DNA of 64,000 bases from Tagaea sp965279565 (GCA_965279565.1 OZ257249.1:3782001-3846000); one strand, 5' to 3'. Shown: positions 33,721-43,608, counted from the stretch's first letter. Numbers and translations are program-made. The notes: generated by a model from the letters alone, not told the origin.

Positions 33721-36700
33721 CTACACGCTGCCGAAGCGGGCGTGAAGCGCCATATCGACCGCGCGAAACGATCCGCCCAGCACTTCGATCGCCCGGGCGA
33801 GCTGCGGGCCTGCACCGTTGCGCGCCGTGCTTTCGACGGCGAACGCATGGTCCGCGAGCATGTCGGCACCGAACAGCTTGGCCGCCCCCTTGATCGAATG
33901 TGCGGCAAGCACCACGCGCTCCAGTTCGCCGCGCGAAAGCATGCCCGGCAGTTCGGCGACATGGCGTCCCTGCTCGTCGCGGAACGTGCGCACGAGCCCG
34001 CGCACGACCTGGCGCGGCATGTCCGCCTCGAGTGCCGCGATCGCCGCTTCAGAGATCGGCGCGCGCGGCGGCATCGCCGCCGCCGAACCCGCGAACACCG
34101 CACCGACCGCCGCGCGCAGTGCCGCGGCGCGGATCGGCTTGGCGAGATGCGCGTTCATCCCGGCGGCGTGGCAACGCGCCACGTCCTCGACGAAGGCATT
34201 GGCGGTCAGCGCCACGATCTGCGTTCCCCGGTTCGGGCCGTCCGCCGAGCGGATGCGTCGCGTCGCCTCCAGCCCGTCCATGCGCGGCATCTGCACGTCC
34301 ATCAGGATCAGGTCGAACCGCTCGCGCGCGGCGATCCGCACCGCTTCCTCGCCGTCGCGCGCCTCGACGATCGCCGCTTCGAGCGTCTCGAGCATTTTCG
34401 CCGCCGCATAGCGGTTCACGTCGTTGTCCTCGACGAGCAGGATGCGCCGGTCGGGCCATCGCCCGTCGCCGCCCGTTGGCGGCGCTGCCGCCGGCGCCGT
34501 CGTCTGCCCGTCGGCACGCGGCAGCGGCAGCGTCACGTCGAACCGGCTGCCGCCGTCCGGCGCGTCGCGCACCGCGATGTCGCCGCCCATCGCCAGCGCC
34601 AGCTCGCGGCTGATCGCTAGGCCGAGCCCGGTGCCGCCGAAGCGCCGCGTGACCGAGCTGTCGGCCTGGAAGAATTTCGCGAAGAGCCGCGCCTTCGTCG
34701 CGGCGTCGATGCCCGGCCCGCTGTCGCGCACGCTGAAGACCGCGATGTCCGGATTGCCTGCCGCGCGCGCGGCCTCGACCTGCACGCCGCCCCGTTCGGT
34801 GAACTTGATCGCGTTGCCGACGAGATTCATCAGGATCTGGGCCAGGCGTGCGGGATCGCCGACGGCCTCGCCCCTTATGTCCGGCGACACCGAAACCCCG
34901 AGCATCAGGCCCTTGGCCCGGGCGCTCGCCGCGAAAGTCTGAACTGCGGCCTGGACAGTCGCCTCCACGTCGAAGGACACGCGCTCGATCTGCAGCGCGC
35001 CGGCCTCCAGCTTGGAGATGTCGAGGATGTCGCCGATCACCTGGAGCAGCCGCTCGGCCGACGCGCGGGCCATGCGCGCCTGCTCGCGCGGCTCGGCGGC
35101 GAGTTCAGCCGCCAGCATCACGTCGAGCATGCCGACCACGCCGTTGAGGGGCGTGCGCAGCTCGTGGCTCATGTTCGCGAGGAACTCGGTCTTGGCGCGG
35201 CTGGCGACCTCCGCCTCGGTCTTGGCGCGTTCGAGTTCCCGGGCGGCCGCGACGTCGCCCGTCACGTCGCGCAGGATCGCCACGACGCCGCCGTCGGCCA
35301 TGCGCGTGCGCGTGATGCGCACGTCGCGCCCGCCCACGACGATCGCCTCGCTTGCCATGAAGGTCGCGGGCCGCATGCCGGCCAGACGCCCCTCGATCCA
35401 CGAATCGACTTCGGTTCCGGCCAGTGCGGGATCGGCGACGGCGCGCAGCGCGTCGCGTAGCGGCATGCCGTCGTGGATGAGCCCGCGCAGCGCCGGATAG
35501 AAATCGAAATAGCGCTCGTTCCACGCGGCGATCCGCATGTCGGAATCGATCTGCAGGAACCCGTCGGCAAGGCTTGCGACGGCATCGCGGAAGCGCGCTT
35601 CGGACGCACGCACGCGCTGGCTCGCCGTGCGCTCCTCGGTCACGTCGCGCATGATCGCCACCAGACCACCGTCGGAGGTGCGCTGGCGGGAAATCTGGAG
35701 GATCCTGTCGCCCGAGACGAGCTCCTCGGGTGCCGTGGGGGAGCGGCGCAGCGCCTGCAGGCGCGCGCGCGCATAGGCGTCGAGCTCGGTTTCGGCCATT
35801 GCGGGATAGCGGCCGCGCGCATGGTTGCGCACGATCTCCAGCGCCGGCATGCCGTAGTGGATCGTGCCGCGCATCGCAGGGAAGAACTGGAGATAGCGCT
35901 CGTTCCACGCGATCAGGTGGTCGTCGGCGTCGTAGAGGACGATGCCGTCGTCCATGCTCTCTATCGCGTCGCGGAAGCGCCGGTCGCGCAGCGTCACGGC
36001 GAGGCGCGAGCGGTCCAGTTCGTCCTCGCGCCGCTTGCGCTCGGTCTGATCGACGATCACGCCGTCGATATGCAGCGGCGCCCCGTAGGTGTCGTACGAC
36101 GCGCGGCCCTTCTCCATCACCCAGGCAACCTGTCCGTCGCCGCGCAGGATCCGGTACTCGACCTCGAACTCGCGCCGCATCGCCACCGCACTCGAAACCT
36201 GCGCGGCGGTCGGGGCACGGTCCTCGGCGAGGATCAGGGCGCTGAAACTGCGCGCCCCCTCGCCGGTGAATTCGCGCGCCGAGTAGCCCGTCAGCCCCGC
36301 GATGCCAGAGCTGGCGAAATCCATCGTCCAGTTGTCGTCGATGCGCCGCCGATAGACCACGCCGTCGACATTGGCGACCAGCGACTGGAATCGCGCCTCG
36401 CTCTCCGCGCGCGCGCGTTCCGCGGCGATCTTCGCGGTCACGTCGCGATAGACGGCGACCACGCCGCCGTCGGCGGCCGCGAACTGCACCGTCTCGACGA
36501 CCCGGCCGTCGGTCAGCACCTGGTCGAAGGTCTCGCCGAAACGGCGGTGGCGCCGCACCCGGTCATCGAGCGTGGCCACGCCCTGCAGCGTGCTGCCGTC
36601 GCGCTCGACGAGCCGCTCGCGGCCGGACGCGTAGAGGTCGCCGATCGGCATGCCCTTCTCGACGAGCCCGTCCATGTGCGGGAAGATCTCGACATAGCGG

Positions 36701-38049
36701 CGGTTCCAGAACCGGATCCGGTCCTCGGCGTCGAGGATCAGGAACCCGTCGCCGATCGCCTCGATGGAATCGATGAGCTGCAGTTCGCTTTCCCGCCGCG
36801 CCTGCTCCGCGGCGAGCTGGTCCGTCACGTCGCGATAGACGGCCACGCAGCCGCCCTCGGCCGTCGCGTATTCGACGACCTGGAGCGTGCGTCCCGACGC
36901 GAGCTTCTGGTCGAACGGCTCGCCGAAGCGCCGGTGCGGACGCGCGCGCCGCTCGATCGCCGAAAGCGCGTCGCGCGACGTCGTCAGGCGCTGGGCCTGA
37001 TCGATGGCGCGCGCGCGAAGGTCTTCCAGCCGCATGCCGGGCACCAGCATGCGCGCCAGCTCGGGGAAGATCTCGACATAGCGCCGGTTCCACACCATGA
37101 CCCGGTCGTCGCGGTCGAAGATCATGATGCCATCGCCGATCGCCTCGATGGAGTCGAGCAGGCGCTGCCGGCTCTCCTTCACCTCGCGCTGCGCCTCGGC
37201 CAGCACCGTGACGTCGCGATAGATGGCGACCGACCCGCCGTCGGAGGTGGGAAACTCGGCCGTCTCGATGTCGCGGTCGAAGCTGGCGCGCTGGCGGAAG
37301 GTCTCGCCGTAGCGGCGGTGGCGCGCGGCGCGCTCGGTCGCGACCCAGCGCGCGCGCTCGTGCAGCCCCATGGCGCGCATCTGCGCCGCCGTCTCGTCGA
37401 TATACGAGGCGAAGCTCATGCCGCGCACGACGACGGAGACCATGTGCGGGAAGATCTCGATATAGCGCGCGTTCCAGAAGACCAGCCGGTCGGACGCGTC
37501 CCAGACGAGGAAGCCGACATCGACCGCGTTGAGCGTTTCCAGCAGGCGCCGCTCGCCCTGCGCGACGACGTCGCCGATCTCGCGCTCGCGCGTGACGTCG
37601 CGCATGACCGCGACGTAGTGCGCGCGCCCGCCGACCGGCGGGACCGGCGCCAGATCGAGCTCGACCCAGTAGGTCGACCCGTCCTTGCGGTAGTTGACGA
37701 GCCGTTCGCGGACCGGACGGCCGGTCGCGAGGGCCTTGCGGATCCGGTCGAGCGTCGTGCGATCGGTCTGCGGCCCCTGCAGGAACCGCGGGCTGCGGCC
37801 GACGCATTCGGCGGCCGAATAGCCGCTCATCCGCTCGAACGCCGGACTGACATGGACGATCTGCGGGCCCGGTTCGTCGAGCGAGCTTGTGTCCGCGATC
37901 AGCAGCGCGTCGCCGGCGGATGCGACGGCCGCCTCGATCAGCCCATCGGGCGGACCTTCGGCCTGGTCCGAAGGACGGCGGCGCGAGCCGGCCATGAATC
38001 CGCCTGCTCCTGCGGCGACGGCGACCAGCAGCCAGACGATCGGGTCCAT
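33721..38049 (-). CDS. Hybrid sensor kinase: seven PAS domains, HisKA, HATPase, receiver, HPt
   Basis: 1442 residues. One N-terminal membrane helix (VWLLVAVAAGAGGFMAG) is followed by seven PAS domains (about 35-925). Five share a PAS_7 signature, WNxRYxEIFP or WNERYxxFxP, ending YRDVT or MRDVT; the first and fifth are ordinary PAS. HisKA has H962 (NMSHELRTPLNG); HATPase has NLVGNAIKF and FGGTGLGLAI. The receiver has D1251 (LILMDVQMPRMDG) and the HPt has H1384 (AAHSIKGAAKLFG). So a full intramolecular phosphorelay is present. It begins 10 bp after malonyl-CoA decarboxylase and ends 11 bp before the SCO gene. Signal and output regulator are unknown. Confidence 0.93.
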   Translation of the reverse strand: MDPIVWLLVAVAAGAGGFMAGSRRRPSDQAEGPPDGLIEAAVASAGDALLIADTSSLDEPGPQIVHVSPAFERMSGYSAAECVGRSPRFLQGPQTDRTTLDRIRKALATGRPVRERLVNYRKDGSTYWVELDLAPVPPVGGRAHYVAVMRDVTREREIGDVVAQGERRLLETLNAVDVGFLVWDASDRLVFWNARYIEIFPHMVSVVVRGMSFASYIDETAAQMRAMGLHERARWVATERAARHRRYGETFRQRASFDRDIETAEFPTSDGGSVAIYRDVTVLAEAQREVKESRQRLLDSIEAIGDGIMIFDRDDRVMVWNRRYVEIFPELARMLVPGMRLEDLRARAIDQAQRLTTSRDALSAIERRARPHRRFGEPFDQKLASGRTLQVVEYATAEGGCVAVYRDVTDQLAAEQARRESELQLIDSIEAIGDGFLILDAEDRIRFWNRRYVEIFPHMDGLVEKGMPIGDLYASGRERLVERDGSTLQGVATLDDRVRRHRRFGETFDQVLTDGRVVETVQFAAADGGVVAVYRDVTAKIAAERARAESEARFQSLVANVDGVVYRRRIDDNWTMDFASSGIAGLTGYSAREFTGEGARSFSALILAEDRAPTAAQVSSAVAMRREFEVEYRILRGDGQVAWVMEKGRASYDTYGAPLHIDGVIVDQTERKRREDELDRSRLAVTLRDRRFRDAIESMDDGIVLYDADDHLIAWNERYLQFFPAMRGTIHYGMPALEIVRNHARGRYPAMAETELDAYARARLQALRRSPTAPEELVSGDRILQISRQRTSDGGLVAIMRDVTEERTASQRVRASEARFRDAVASLADGFLQIDSDMRIAAWNERYFDFYPALRGLIHDGMPLRDALRAVADPALAGTEVDSWIEGRLAGMRPATFMASEAIVVGGRDVRITRTRMADGGVVAILRDVTGDVAAARELERAKTEAEVASRAKTEFLANMSHELRTPLNGVVGMLDVMLAAELAAEPREQARMARASAERLLQVIGDILDISKLEAGALQIERVSFDVEATVQAAVQTFAASARAKGLMLGVSVSPDIRGEAVGDPARLAQILMNLVGNAIKFTERGGVQVEAARAAGNPDIAVFSVRDSGPGIDAATKARLFAKFFQADSSVTRRFGGTGLGLAISRELALAMGGDIAVRDAPDGGSRFDVTLPLPRADGQTTAPAAAPPTGGDGRWPDRRILLVEDNDVNRYAAAKMLETLEAAIVEARDGEEAVRIAARERFDLILMDVQMPRMDGLEATRRIRSADGPNRGTQIVALTANAFVEDVARCHAAGMNAHLAKPIRAAALRAAVGAVFAGSAAAMPPRAPISEAAIAALEADMPRQVVRGLVRTFRDEQGRHVAELPGMLSRGELERVVLAAHSIKGAAKLFGADMLADHAFAVESTARNGAGPQLARAIEVLGGSFRAVDMALHARFGSV

Positions 38050-38059
38050 GGCGCTTCTG

Positions 38060-39499
38060 TCAGAGCAGCGAGCGGATAGCCGAGGATGCGGCGACGGTGC
38101 CGTCCGCGGCGTAGGCTTCGTGGTTCGCCTCGATGTCGGCCAGGCGATAGAGATAGTTCACCATCAGGCCGGCCGACTGCTTGATCCCGTTGGGCGACGT
38201 GTCGGCGCGCCAGTTGATGCGCTCGATCCTGGCCCCGTTCGACAGGTGGAAATGCGCGACCGGATCGAGCGCTCGGCCATCCGGTCGCTTGGCTTCGGTC
38301 AGGTAGCGCGCGCACAGGCGCGACAGCGGCGACTTGAGTGCGTCGGCAAGTGTGGGTTCCGCGAGCCATGCGCCGCTCGCCAGTGCCCGCTTGAGTTCGC
38401 CCTTGTTGGCCGCGACCGCCTTGCCGTCGCGCTTGGCGAGTGCGGCTGCCAGCGCCTTGCGTTCGTTGGCCAGCAGCAGGCGTGGCATGCCCTCGGCGAT
38501 GCGCGCATCGAGCCACGTGCGCAAGCCCGGGATCGGCGACAGCGTGGCGAAGGTCTTCAGGTTCGGGAACTCGGCACTCAGCGTGGCGGCCACGCGCTTG
38601 ATCAGGAACCCGCCGAAGCTGATGCCGGCAAGGCCGCGCTGCGCGTTCGTGATCGAATAGAAGATCGCCGTGTCGGCCGAATGCGGATCGCCCAGCGGCG
38701 CCTTGTCGTCGAGCAGGTCGTGCACGTTGTCGGCAAGGCCGTTGACCAGCGCCACCTCGACGAAGATCAGCGGCTCGAGCGGCATGCGCGGATGGAAGAA
38801 CGCGAAATAGCGCCGGTCGCTGTCGAGCCGGTTCTTGAGATCGGCCCAGTCGCGCACGGCGTGGACCGCCTCGTAGGCCGCGAGGCGCTCGAGCAGGGCG
38901 GCCGGGCTTTCCCACGTGATGCGCTCGAGTTCGAGGAAGCCCAGATCGAACCACGCGACGAAGAGCTCGCGCAGGTCCTCGGCAAGGGCGGCGAAGAGCG
39001 GGTCTTCCTTCGACCACGACAGCAGCTCGCCGCGCCGGTCGATCAGGAATTTTACGCCGTCCGAAAGTGCGGTGAACTGCGCGAGCAGCCGGCCGCGCGG
39101 GGAATCGAGGGCGGCGCGCAGGCCGTGCTCGGCCTTGCCCACGGCCTTGGCGTCGCCGCCTTCCCAGGCCGCGATGGCCGCCTTGGCGGACGCGATCGCC
39201 GCGGCGCGGTCGATGTCGATCTCCTCGGCCAGCAGGCGCATGAAGCGCTTGCGGCCCGCAACCGACAGGCCGAGATAGAGCCGCCCGAGCTCGGCCGCGC
39301 GCGCACGCGCACTCGCCTCGCCGCCGCGGCCTTCAAGGCAGTCGGCCAGCCGCGCGCGCAGGTCCGGCAGGTCGCTGTCCGAAAGGTCCGGGTTGGCACC
39401 CTTGGGCGCCCCGACCACGGCCCGCGCACCGCTGGACAAGCCGCGCCACGCCTCTTTCAGGCGTGCGACAAATCTGTGACCTGACTTGGTTTCCGACAT
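38060..39499 (-). CDS. Malonyl-CoA decarboxylase
   Basis: 479 residues, matching the single-subunit decarboxylase shared with mitochondria. An N-terminal helical domain leads to the GNAT-like catalytic domain with YSITNAQRGLAGISFGGFLI, TFATLSPIPGLRTWL (catalytic Ser) and PVAHFHLSNGARIERINW (catalytic His). It converts malonyl-CoA to acetyl-CoA and CO2. ATG 39499 (MSETKSGHRF) is preferred to 39538. It heads a same-strand run with the hybrid kinase and SCO protein; no malonate transporter or ligase is near. Confidence 0.93.
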   Translation of the reverse strand: MSETKSGHRFVARLKEAWRGLSSGARAVVGAPKGANPDLSDSDLPDLRARLADCLEGRGGEASARARAAELGRLYLGLSVAGRKRFMRLLAEEIDIDRAAAIASAKAAIAAWEGGDAKAVGKAEHGLRAALDSPRGRLLAQFTALSDGVKFLIDRRGELLSWSKEDPLFAALAEDLRELFVAWFDLGFLELERITWESPAALLERLAAYEAVHAVRDWADLKNRLDSDRRYFAFFHPRMPLEPLIFVEVALVNGLADNVHDLLDDKAPLGDPHSADTAIFYSITNAQRGLAGISFGGFLIKRVAATLSAEFPNLKTFATLSPIPGLRTWLDARIAEGMPRLLLANERKALAAALAKRDGKAVAANKGELKRALASGAWLAEPTLADALKSPLSRLCARYLTEAKRPDGRALDPVAHFHLSNGARIERINWRADTSPNGIKQSAGLMVNYLYRLADIEANHEAYAADGTVAASSAIRSLL

Positions 39500-39554
39500 G
39501 GCGGGGCCGATCTTCGCGCGCACGGGCGCTTCCGGCAAGGCCCCAGAGATTGTG

Positions 39555-39770
39555 TCAGTTCAGGCGGCCCTGTGCCGGCGGAATTTCGGCGGCCGAGCGC
39601 AGCACGCTCTTGATCTCGTCCCATTCGCTGTCGGGAAGATCGGACAGCAGTTCCTTCGCCGCGCGCCAGTCGAAGGCGTCGCCCGAGCGCACCGCGCGTG
39701 CGAGTGCGCGGCAGGCATTGTGCTGCCCTCCGAGAACCGTCTGGGCGGCGCGAAGGAGTGGATGTTCCAC
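39555..39770 (-). CDS. Small hypothetical protein
   Basis: 71 residues, no recognised family. The sequence is protein-like and soluble: SGDAFDWRAAKELLSDLPDS, then EWDEIKSVLRSAAEIPPAQG, suggesting two or three helices. The start is GTG 39770, with AAGGA seven bases upstream; no other start lies in the frame above it. It sits 55 bp before the malonyl-CoA decarboxylase gene. The 176 bp between it and nnr (39771-39946) hold no gene I can support. Confidence 0.5.
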   Translation of the reverse strand: MEHPLLRAAQTVLGGQHNACRALARAVRSGDAFDWRAAKELLSDLPDSEWDEIKSVLRSAAEIPPAQGRLN

Positions 39771-39946
39771 GACTGCATCCTTGTCGAAATTTCCGGGCGC
39801 GACGGAAGTCTGGGGGGATCGGCCGGAATCGAACGCACGGGTTCAGATGCATGCAAAGGTGGCCCTGCATCGCGCGACAGACAAGGCGAATAGCATCGAC
39901 ATAGGCGGGCACCAGCGATGCGTGCAGCGCGGCTCGCGGCGTCTCG

Positions 39947-41452
39947 TTACCGTCCGGAGGTATCGGAGGGTCCGGTTGCGCCGGCCGCATGAAATATTAC
40001 TGCGATCACATGAGGCAGCTGCTCGGGCAGATCGTCGGCGATCAGCCCCGGACCGAAGTGCTTCGCCGCCTCGCCGTGCATCCACGCGGCGGCGCACGTA
40101 GCCTCGAACGCCGGCATCGACTGCGCAAGCAGGCCAGCGATCAGGCCCGCCAGCACGTCGCCGGAGCCGGCCGTCGCAAGCCACGGCGGCGCGTTGGAAT
40201 TGATCGCCGCGCGCCCGTCGGGTGCCGCGACGACCGTGTCGGCGCCCTTGAGCAGCACGACCGCGTTGGCGCGGCGCGCGGCAAGCCGCGCGCGCGTCAG
40301 CCGGTCGCCGGAAATGTCGGGGAACAGGCGCGCGAACTCGCCGTCGTGCGGCGTGAGGACGCACGTGCCGTCGAGCCGCGCGAACAGGTCGGCCGGATCG
40401 CCGGCGAAGACGCTCAGCGCGTCGGCGTCGAGCACACAGGCCTTGCGCGCGGCGCGGGCGGCATGCACGCGCGCAGCACAGGCAGCATCGGCCCCGTTGC
40501 CGGGCCCGAGCAGCACCACGTTGCGCCGCAGATCGTCGACGAGACCGGCGAAGTCGGCGAGCGTGGCCATCGGCCGCACCATCGTGCTGGCCCGGTCGGC
40601 CGCATAGACCGGCACCGCTGAAGGCTCGGCCGCGATCGTGACGAGACCCGCACCCGCGCGCGCGGCCGCGCGGGCGGCCAGCCGTGCGGCCCCGGTCAGC
40701 GTCGCACCGCCGACGACGAGCACGTGCCCGCGTTCGTATTTGTGCCCCGCCGCCGTCGGGACCGGATACTGCGCGAGCCAGAGTTCAGGCGTGTTGGCGA
40801 AGCACGTCGCGCCGGCCACAGCCGCTGCCGGAATCCCGATATCGGCGACGACGGTCTCGCCGCACAGCGTGCGACCGGGCAGCAGCAGATGGCCTGGCTT
40901 GCGCCGGAAGAACGTGACGGTCAGTTGCGCCTGTGCGGCGGCTTCGAGAATTTCGCCGCTGTCGCCGGACACGCCGCTCGGCACGTCGATGGCGACCACG
41001 CGCCTGCCCGCCATCGCCTCGACGAGGCGAAGTGCCGCACCCTCGATCGGGCGCGACAGCCCCGCGCCGAAAAGTGCGTCGACGACCAGGCCGGCGCCGT
41101 CGAGCAGACCCATGTCAGCCGCTTCGATCTTCGCGTCCCATCTGGCCGCCATCGCAGCGGCATCGCCCGTCAGCGCGTGGACCTCACCAAGCAGGCCGAC
41201 GCGCACCTGCCATCCGGCGTCGCGCAGATGGCGAGCGACGACGAAGCCGTCGCCTCCATTGTTGCCCGGCCCGCAAAGGACCGCGACGGGGCCGCGCGCG
41301 AACCGCGCCACGATCTCGCGCGCGACGGCAGCACCGGCCGATTCCATCAGCCGAAGGCCGGGCACGCCGCCCGCGATCGCGTGCCTGTCGGCCGCCGCCA
41401 TCTCGGCGCATGTAAGGAGTGCTTCGCCCGTCGCCTGCATCACCGCAATCAT
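39947..41452 (-). CDS. nnr: Bifunctional NAD(P)H-hydrate epimerase/dehydratase
   Basis: 501 residues. The N-terminal YjeF epimerase domain has LCGPGNNGGDGFVVARHL and IDVPSGVSGDSG. The C-terminal ADP-dependent dehydratase has VVGGATLTGAARLAARAAAR, LTPHDGEFARLFP and the phosphate loop ATAGSGDVLAGLIAG. Together they repair hydrated NAD(P)H. ATG 41452 is used; ATG 41440 is equally plausible, since neither has a strong ribosome site. It diverges from the DUF1194 gene with 29 bp between starts. Confidence 0.93.
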   Translation of the reverse strand: MIAVMQATGEALLTCAEMAAADRHAIAGGVPGLRLMESAGAAVAREIVARFARGPVAVLCGPGNNGGDGFVVARHLRDAGWQVRVGLLGEVHALTGDAAAMAARWDAKIEAADMGLLDGAGLVVDALFGAGLSRPIEGAALRLVEAMAGRRVVAIDVPSGVSGDSGEILEAAAQAQLTVTFFRRKPGHLLLPGRTLCGETVVADIGIPAAAVAGATCFANTPELWLAQYPVPTAAGHKYERGHVLVVGGATLTGAARLAARAAARAGAGLVTIAAEPSAVPVYAADRASTMVRPMATLADFAGLVDDLRRNVVLLGPGNGADAACAARVHAARAARKACVLDADALSVFAGDPADLFARLDGTCVLTPHDGEFARLFPDISGDRLTRARLAARRANAVVLLKGADTVVAAPDGRAAINSNAPPWLATAGSGDVLAGLIAGLLAQSMPAFEATCAAAWMHGEAAKHFGPGLIADDLPEQLPHVIAVIFHAAGATGPSDTSGR

Positions 41453-41481
41453 GCCACATTGGGCGGGCAAACCGGGAGCCG

Positions 41482-42159
41482 ATGATCGACCGCCGTACCT
41501 TCCTTGGCAGTGCCGCCGCACTCGCCGCCGCCCCGTCCCGAGCGGCGGAGGCGGTCGACGTCGCCCTCGTGCTGGCCGTCGATTCCTCGACCTCGGTCAG
41601 CATGGACGAGTTCTACCTGCAGATGGAGGGCTACGCCGCCGCCATGCGCCACCCGGCCCTGGCCGAGGCGATCGGTGCTGGCCGGATCGGTGCCGTCGGC
41701 GTGCTGTTCTTCGAGTACGCCGACGCCAAGACGCACGTGGTCAATCTCGAATGGCGGCGGCTGGCCGGCGTCGCCGATCTCGAAGCCTATGCGAAGGAGC
41801 TGGAGATCGCCCCGCGTCTCGTCGTCGGCGGCACCACCGCGATCGGCGACGCGATCGATTTCGGGCATGCGGCACTCGACGACTGTCCCTATGCGGCGCA
41901 ACGCCGCGTCATCGACGTGTCGGGCGACGGTGCCTCGAATGCCGGGCGCGCGATCGGTGCGGCACGCGCCGACGCCGTCGGACTCGGCATCACGATCAAC
42001 GGGCTGCCGATCCTCAACGAGGAACCCGACCTCGATGCCTATTATCGTGCGTTCGTCATCGGCGGCAACGGCGCCTTCTGCGTGCCGGCGCGCGACTACC
42101 GCGATTTCCGCGAGGCGATCCGCGACAAGCTGGTGCGCGAGATCCGCTTCGTCGCCTAG
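41482..42159 (+). CDS. DUF1194 exported vWA-like protein
   Basis: 225 residues. A Tat-like signal (MIDRRTFLGSAAALAAAPSRA) precedes a von Willebrand A-like fold: VALVLAVDSSTSVSMDEF with a DxSxS metal site, then IDVSGDGASN. DUF1194 proteins are common in alphaproteobacteria; their role is unknown and adhesion or protein binding through a metal site is inferred from the fold. GGGAG precedes the ATG. Its stop shares CTAG with the convergent pentapeptide gene. Confidence 0.88.
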   Translation: MIDRRTFLGSAAALAAAPSRAAEAVDVALVLAVDSSTSVSMDEFYLQMEGYAAAMRHPALAEAIGAGRIGAVGVLFFEYADAKTHVVNLEWRRLAGVADLEAYAKELEIAPRLVVGGTTAIGDAIDFGHAALDDCPYAAQRRVIDVSGDGASNAGRAIGAARADAVGLGITINGLPILNEEPDLDAYYRAFVIGGNGAFCVPARDYRDFREAIRDKLVREIRFVA

Positions 42160-43484
42160 CGGCCGATCGCGCCGCGGAAGTCCGCACCTTCCGTCACCGC
42201 GTCGCGCAGGTCCGCACCCGTCAGGTCGGCGTCGGTCAGCTTCGCGTCGGTGAGGTCCGCCTCGCGCAGGTCGGCCCCGCGCAGCATGGACTCCGACAGG
42301 TCGGCCTCGATCAGTTTCGCCCCGCGCAGGTCGGCGCGATGGAGCTGCGCGCCGCGCATGCGTGCAGGCCACCTTCCCGTCGCCGTCGTCGGCAGCGGCA
42401 TCGGCGAGAAATCGGCGTTCGAGAAATTGGCCCCGTTGAGGATGCACTTGTCGAGCGTGGCGCCGCGCAGGTCCGCACCGCCGAGATCCGCCCCCGTCAT
42501 GTTAGCACCCGTCATGTCGGTCATCTGGAACTTGGCGTCGGCGAATTTCGCCTCGATCAGCGTCGTGCGCTTGAGGCGCGCGGCCGAGAGGTTGACCGCC
42601 GGCGCGTCGAGGCCGGTCAGGTCGATCGCGTCGAGCGTGGCCTGCATCCCCTGCTGGCCCGCACTCTGCAGCCACAGGAAATGGCGCCTGAATATCTCGC
42701 CGATCTCCACGTCGAGGGATTCGATCGACTTGGGCATGATCGCCTTGGAAAGGTCGACCTTCTCGAAATCCTTCTTCGTGAACTGGGCGGCCGTAAGGTC
42801 GGCCCCTTCGAGGTTCGTCTTGTAGAGGAAGGCGCCGGCGAGCACGGCCCCCTGCAGCAGGCAGTGCGACAGGTTCGTGTCGGTGAGATCGGCACCGCTC
42901 AGCACCACGCCCGACAGGTCGGAATAGGACAGGTCCGCGCCCGCGAGGTTGGCATTGCGCATGATGCAGTTCGTCAGGTCGGTGCGCCGGCCGAAGGCGC
43001 GCGCCACCTTGGCCTCGGTCATGTTGGCGCGCGCGAACGAGGCGTCGTCGATCTCGGCCGAACGCTGCGTGGCCTTGGCGAAGTCGAAATTGCCGTTCTC
43101 GTCGGGCACGATGATGAAGCCGTCGCGCATGTCGGCCTGCTTGAGCATCGCGCTTTCGAGGTTGGCCCCGCGCATCGACACGCCGCGCAGGTCCGCGCGC
43201 GTCAGATCGCAGCCCTTCAGGTTCGCGCGCGTGAGATCGGCACCGAAGAAGTTCGCGCGCTCGAGCTTGGCGCCGGCGAAATTGGCCTCGGCCAGTTTCG
43301 AGCCGACGAACTCCGCCTCGTTCAGCATGTTGGCGCCGAACACCAGCCGCTCCAGCGTGTGGAAGGGCAGCGCCAAGCGCTTGCCGTTCGTCTGCTTGGC
43401 CAGCATCCGGCCGTGCGCGACGATCGCCTTTTCCAGGTCGAGCTGCGCGACTTTCGGGTAGGTGGGGGCTTTCGGCGGCGGCAT
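42156..43484 (-). CDS. Pentapeptide-repeat protein, paralogue 1
   Basis: 442 residues. Two blocks of A(D/N)LxX repeats, such as GADLTRANLKGCDLTRADLR and GADLREADLTDAKLTDADLT, form a right-handed quadrilateral helix. A non-repeat N-terminal helix (AIVAHGRMLAKQTNGKRLAL) and a central linker (RRHFLWLQSAGQQGMQATLD, then AIDLTGLDAP) separate them. The layout and linker match the second pentapeptide protein at 47075-48316. No signal peptide is seen. Some pentapeptide proteins mimic DNA and bind gyrase, but nothing here proves that. Confidence 0.9.
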   Translation of the reverse strand: MPPPKAPTYPKVAQLDLEKAIVAHGRMLAKQTNGKRLALPFHTLERLVFGANMLNEAEFVGSKLAEANFAGAKLERANFFGADLTRANLKGCDLTRADLRGVSMRGANLESAMLKQADMRDGFIIVPDENGNFDFAKATQRSAEIDDASFARANMTEAKVARAFGRRTDLTNCIMRNANLAGADLSYSDLSGVVLSGADLTDTNLSHCLLQGAVLAGAFLYKTNLEGADLTAAQFTKKDFEKVDLSKAIMPKSIESLDVEIGEIFRRHFLWLQSAGQQGMQATLDAIDLTGLDAPAVNLSAARLKRTTLIEAKFADAKFQMTDMTGANMTGADLGGADLRGATLDKCILNGANFSNADFSPMPLPTTATGRWPARMRGAQLHRADLRGAKLIEADLSESMLRGADLREADLTDAKLTDADLTGADLRDAVTEGADFRGAIGR

Positions 43485-43531
43485 CGCGGCCACTCTACGC
43501 AATCGCGGGGGCCGGCGACAAATGCAGGGGC

Positions 43532-43608
43532 TGGGGCGACCGACGGGGCTCGAACCCGCGACAACCCGGACCACAACCGGGTGCTCTACCAGCTGAGCTA
43601 CGGCCGCC
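43532..43608 (-). tRNA. tRNA-His (GUG)
   Basis: On the minus strand, 77 nt including the extra G(-1) and encoded CCA. Acceptor GCGGCCG pairs with CGGTCGC with G(-1) opposite discriminator C73, the identity mark of tRNA-His. Anticodon stem CCCGG encloses loop TTGTGGT, giving GTG. T-arm GCGGG TTCGAGC CCCGT is complete. Confidence 0.97.
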
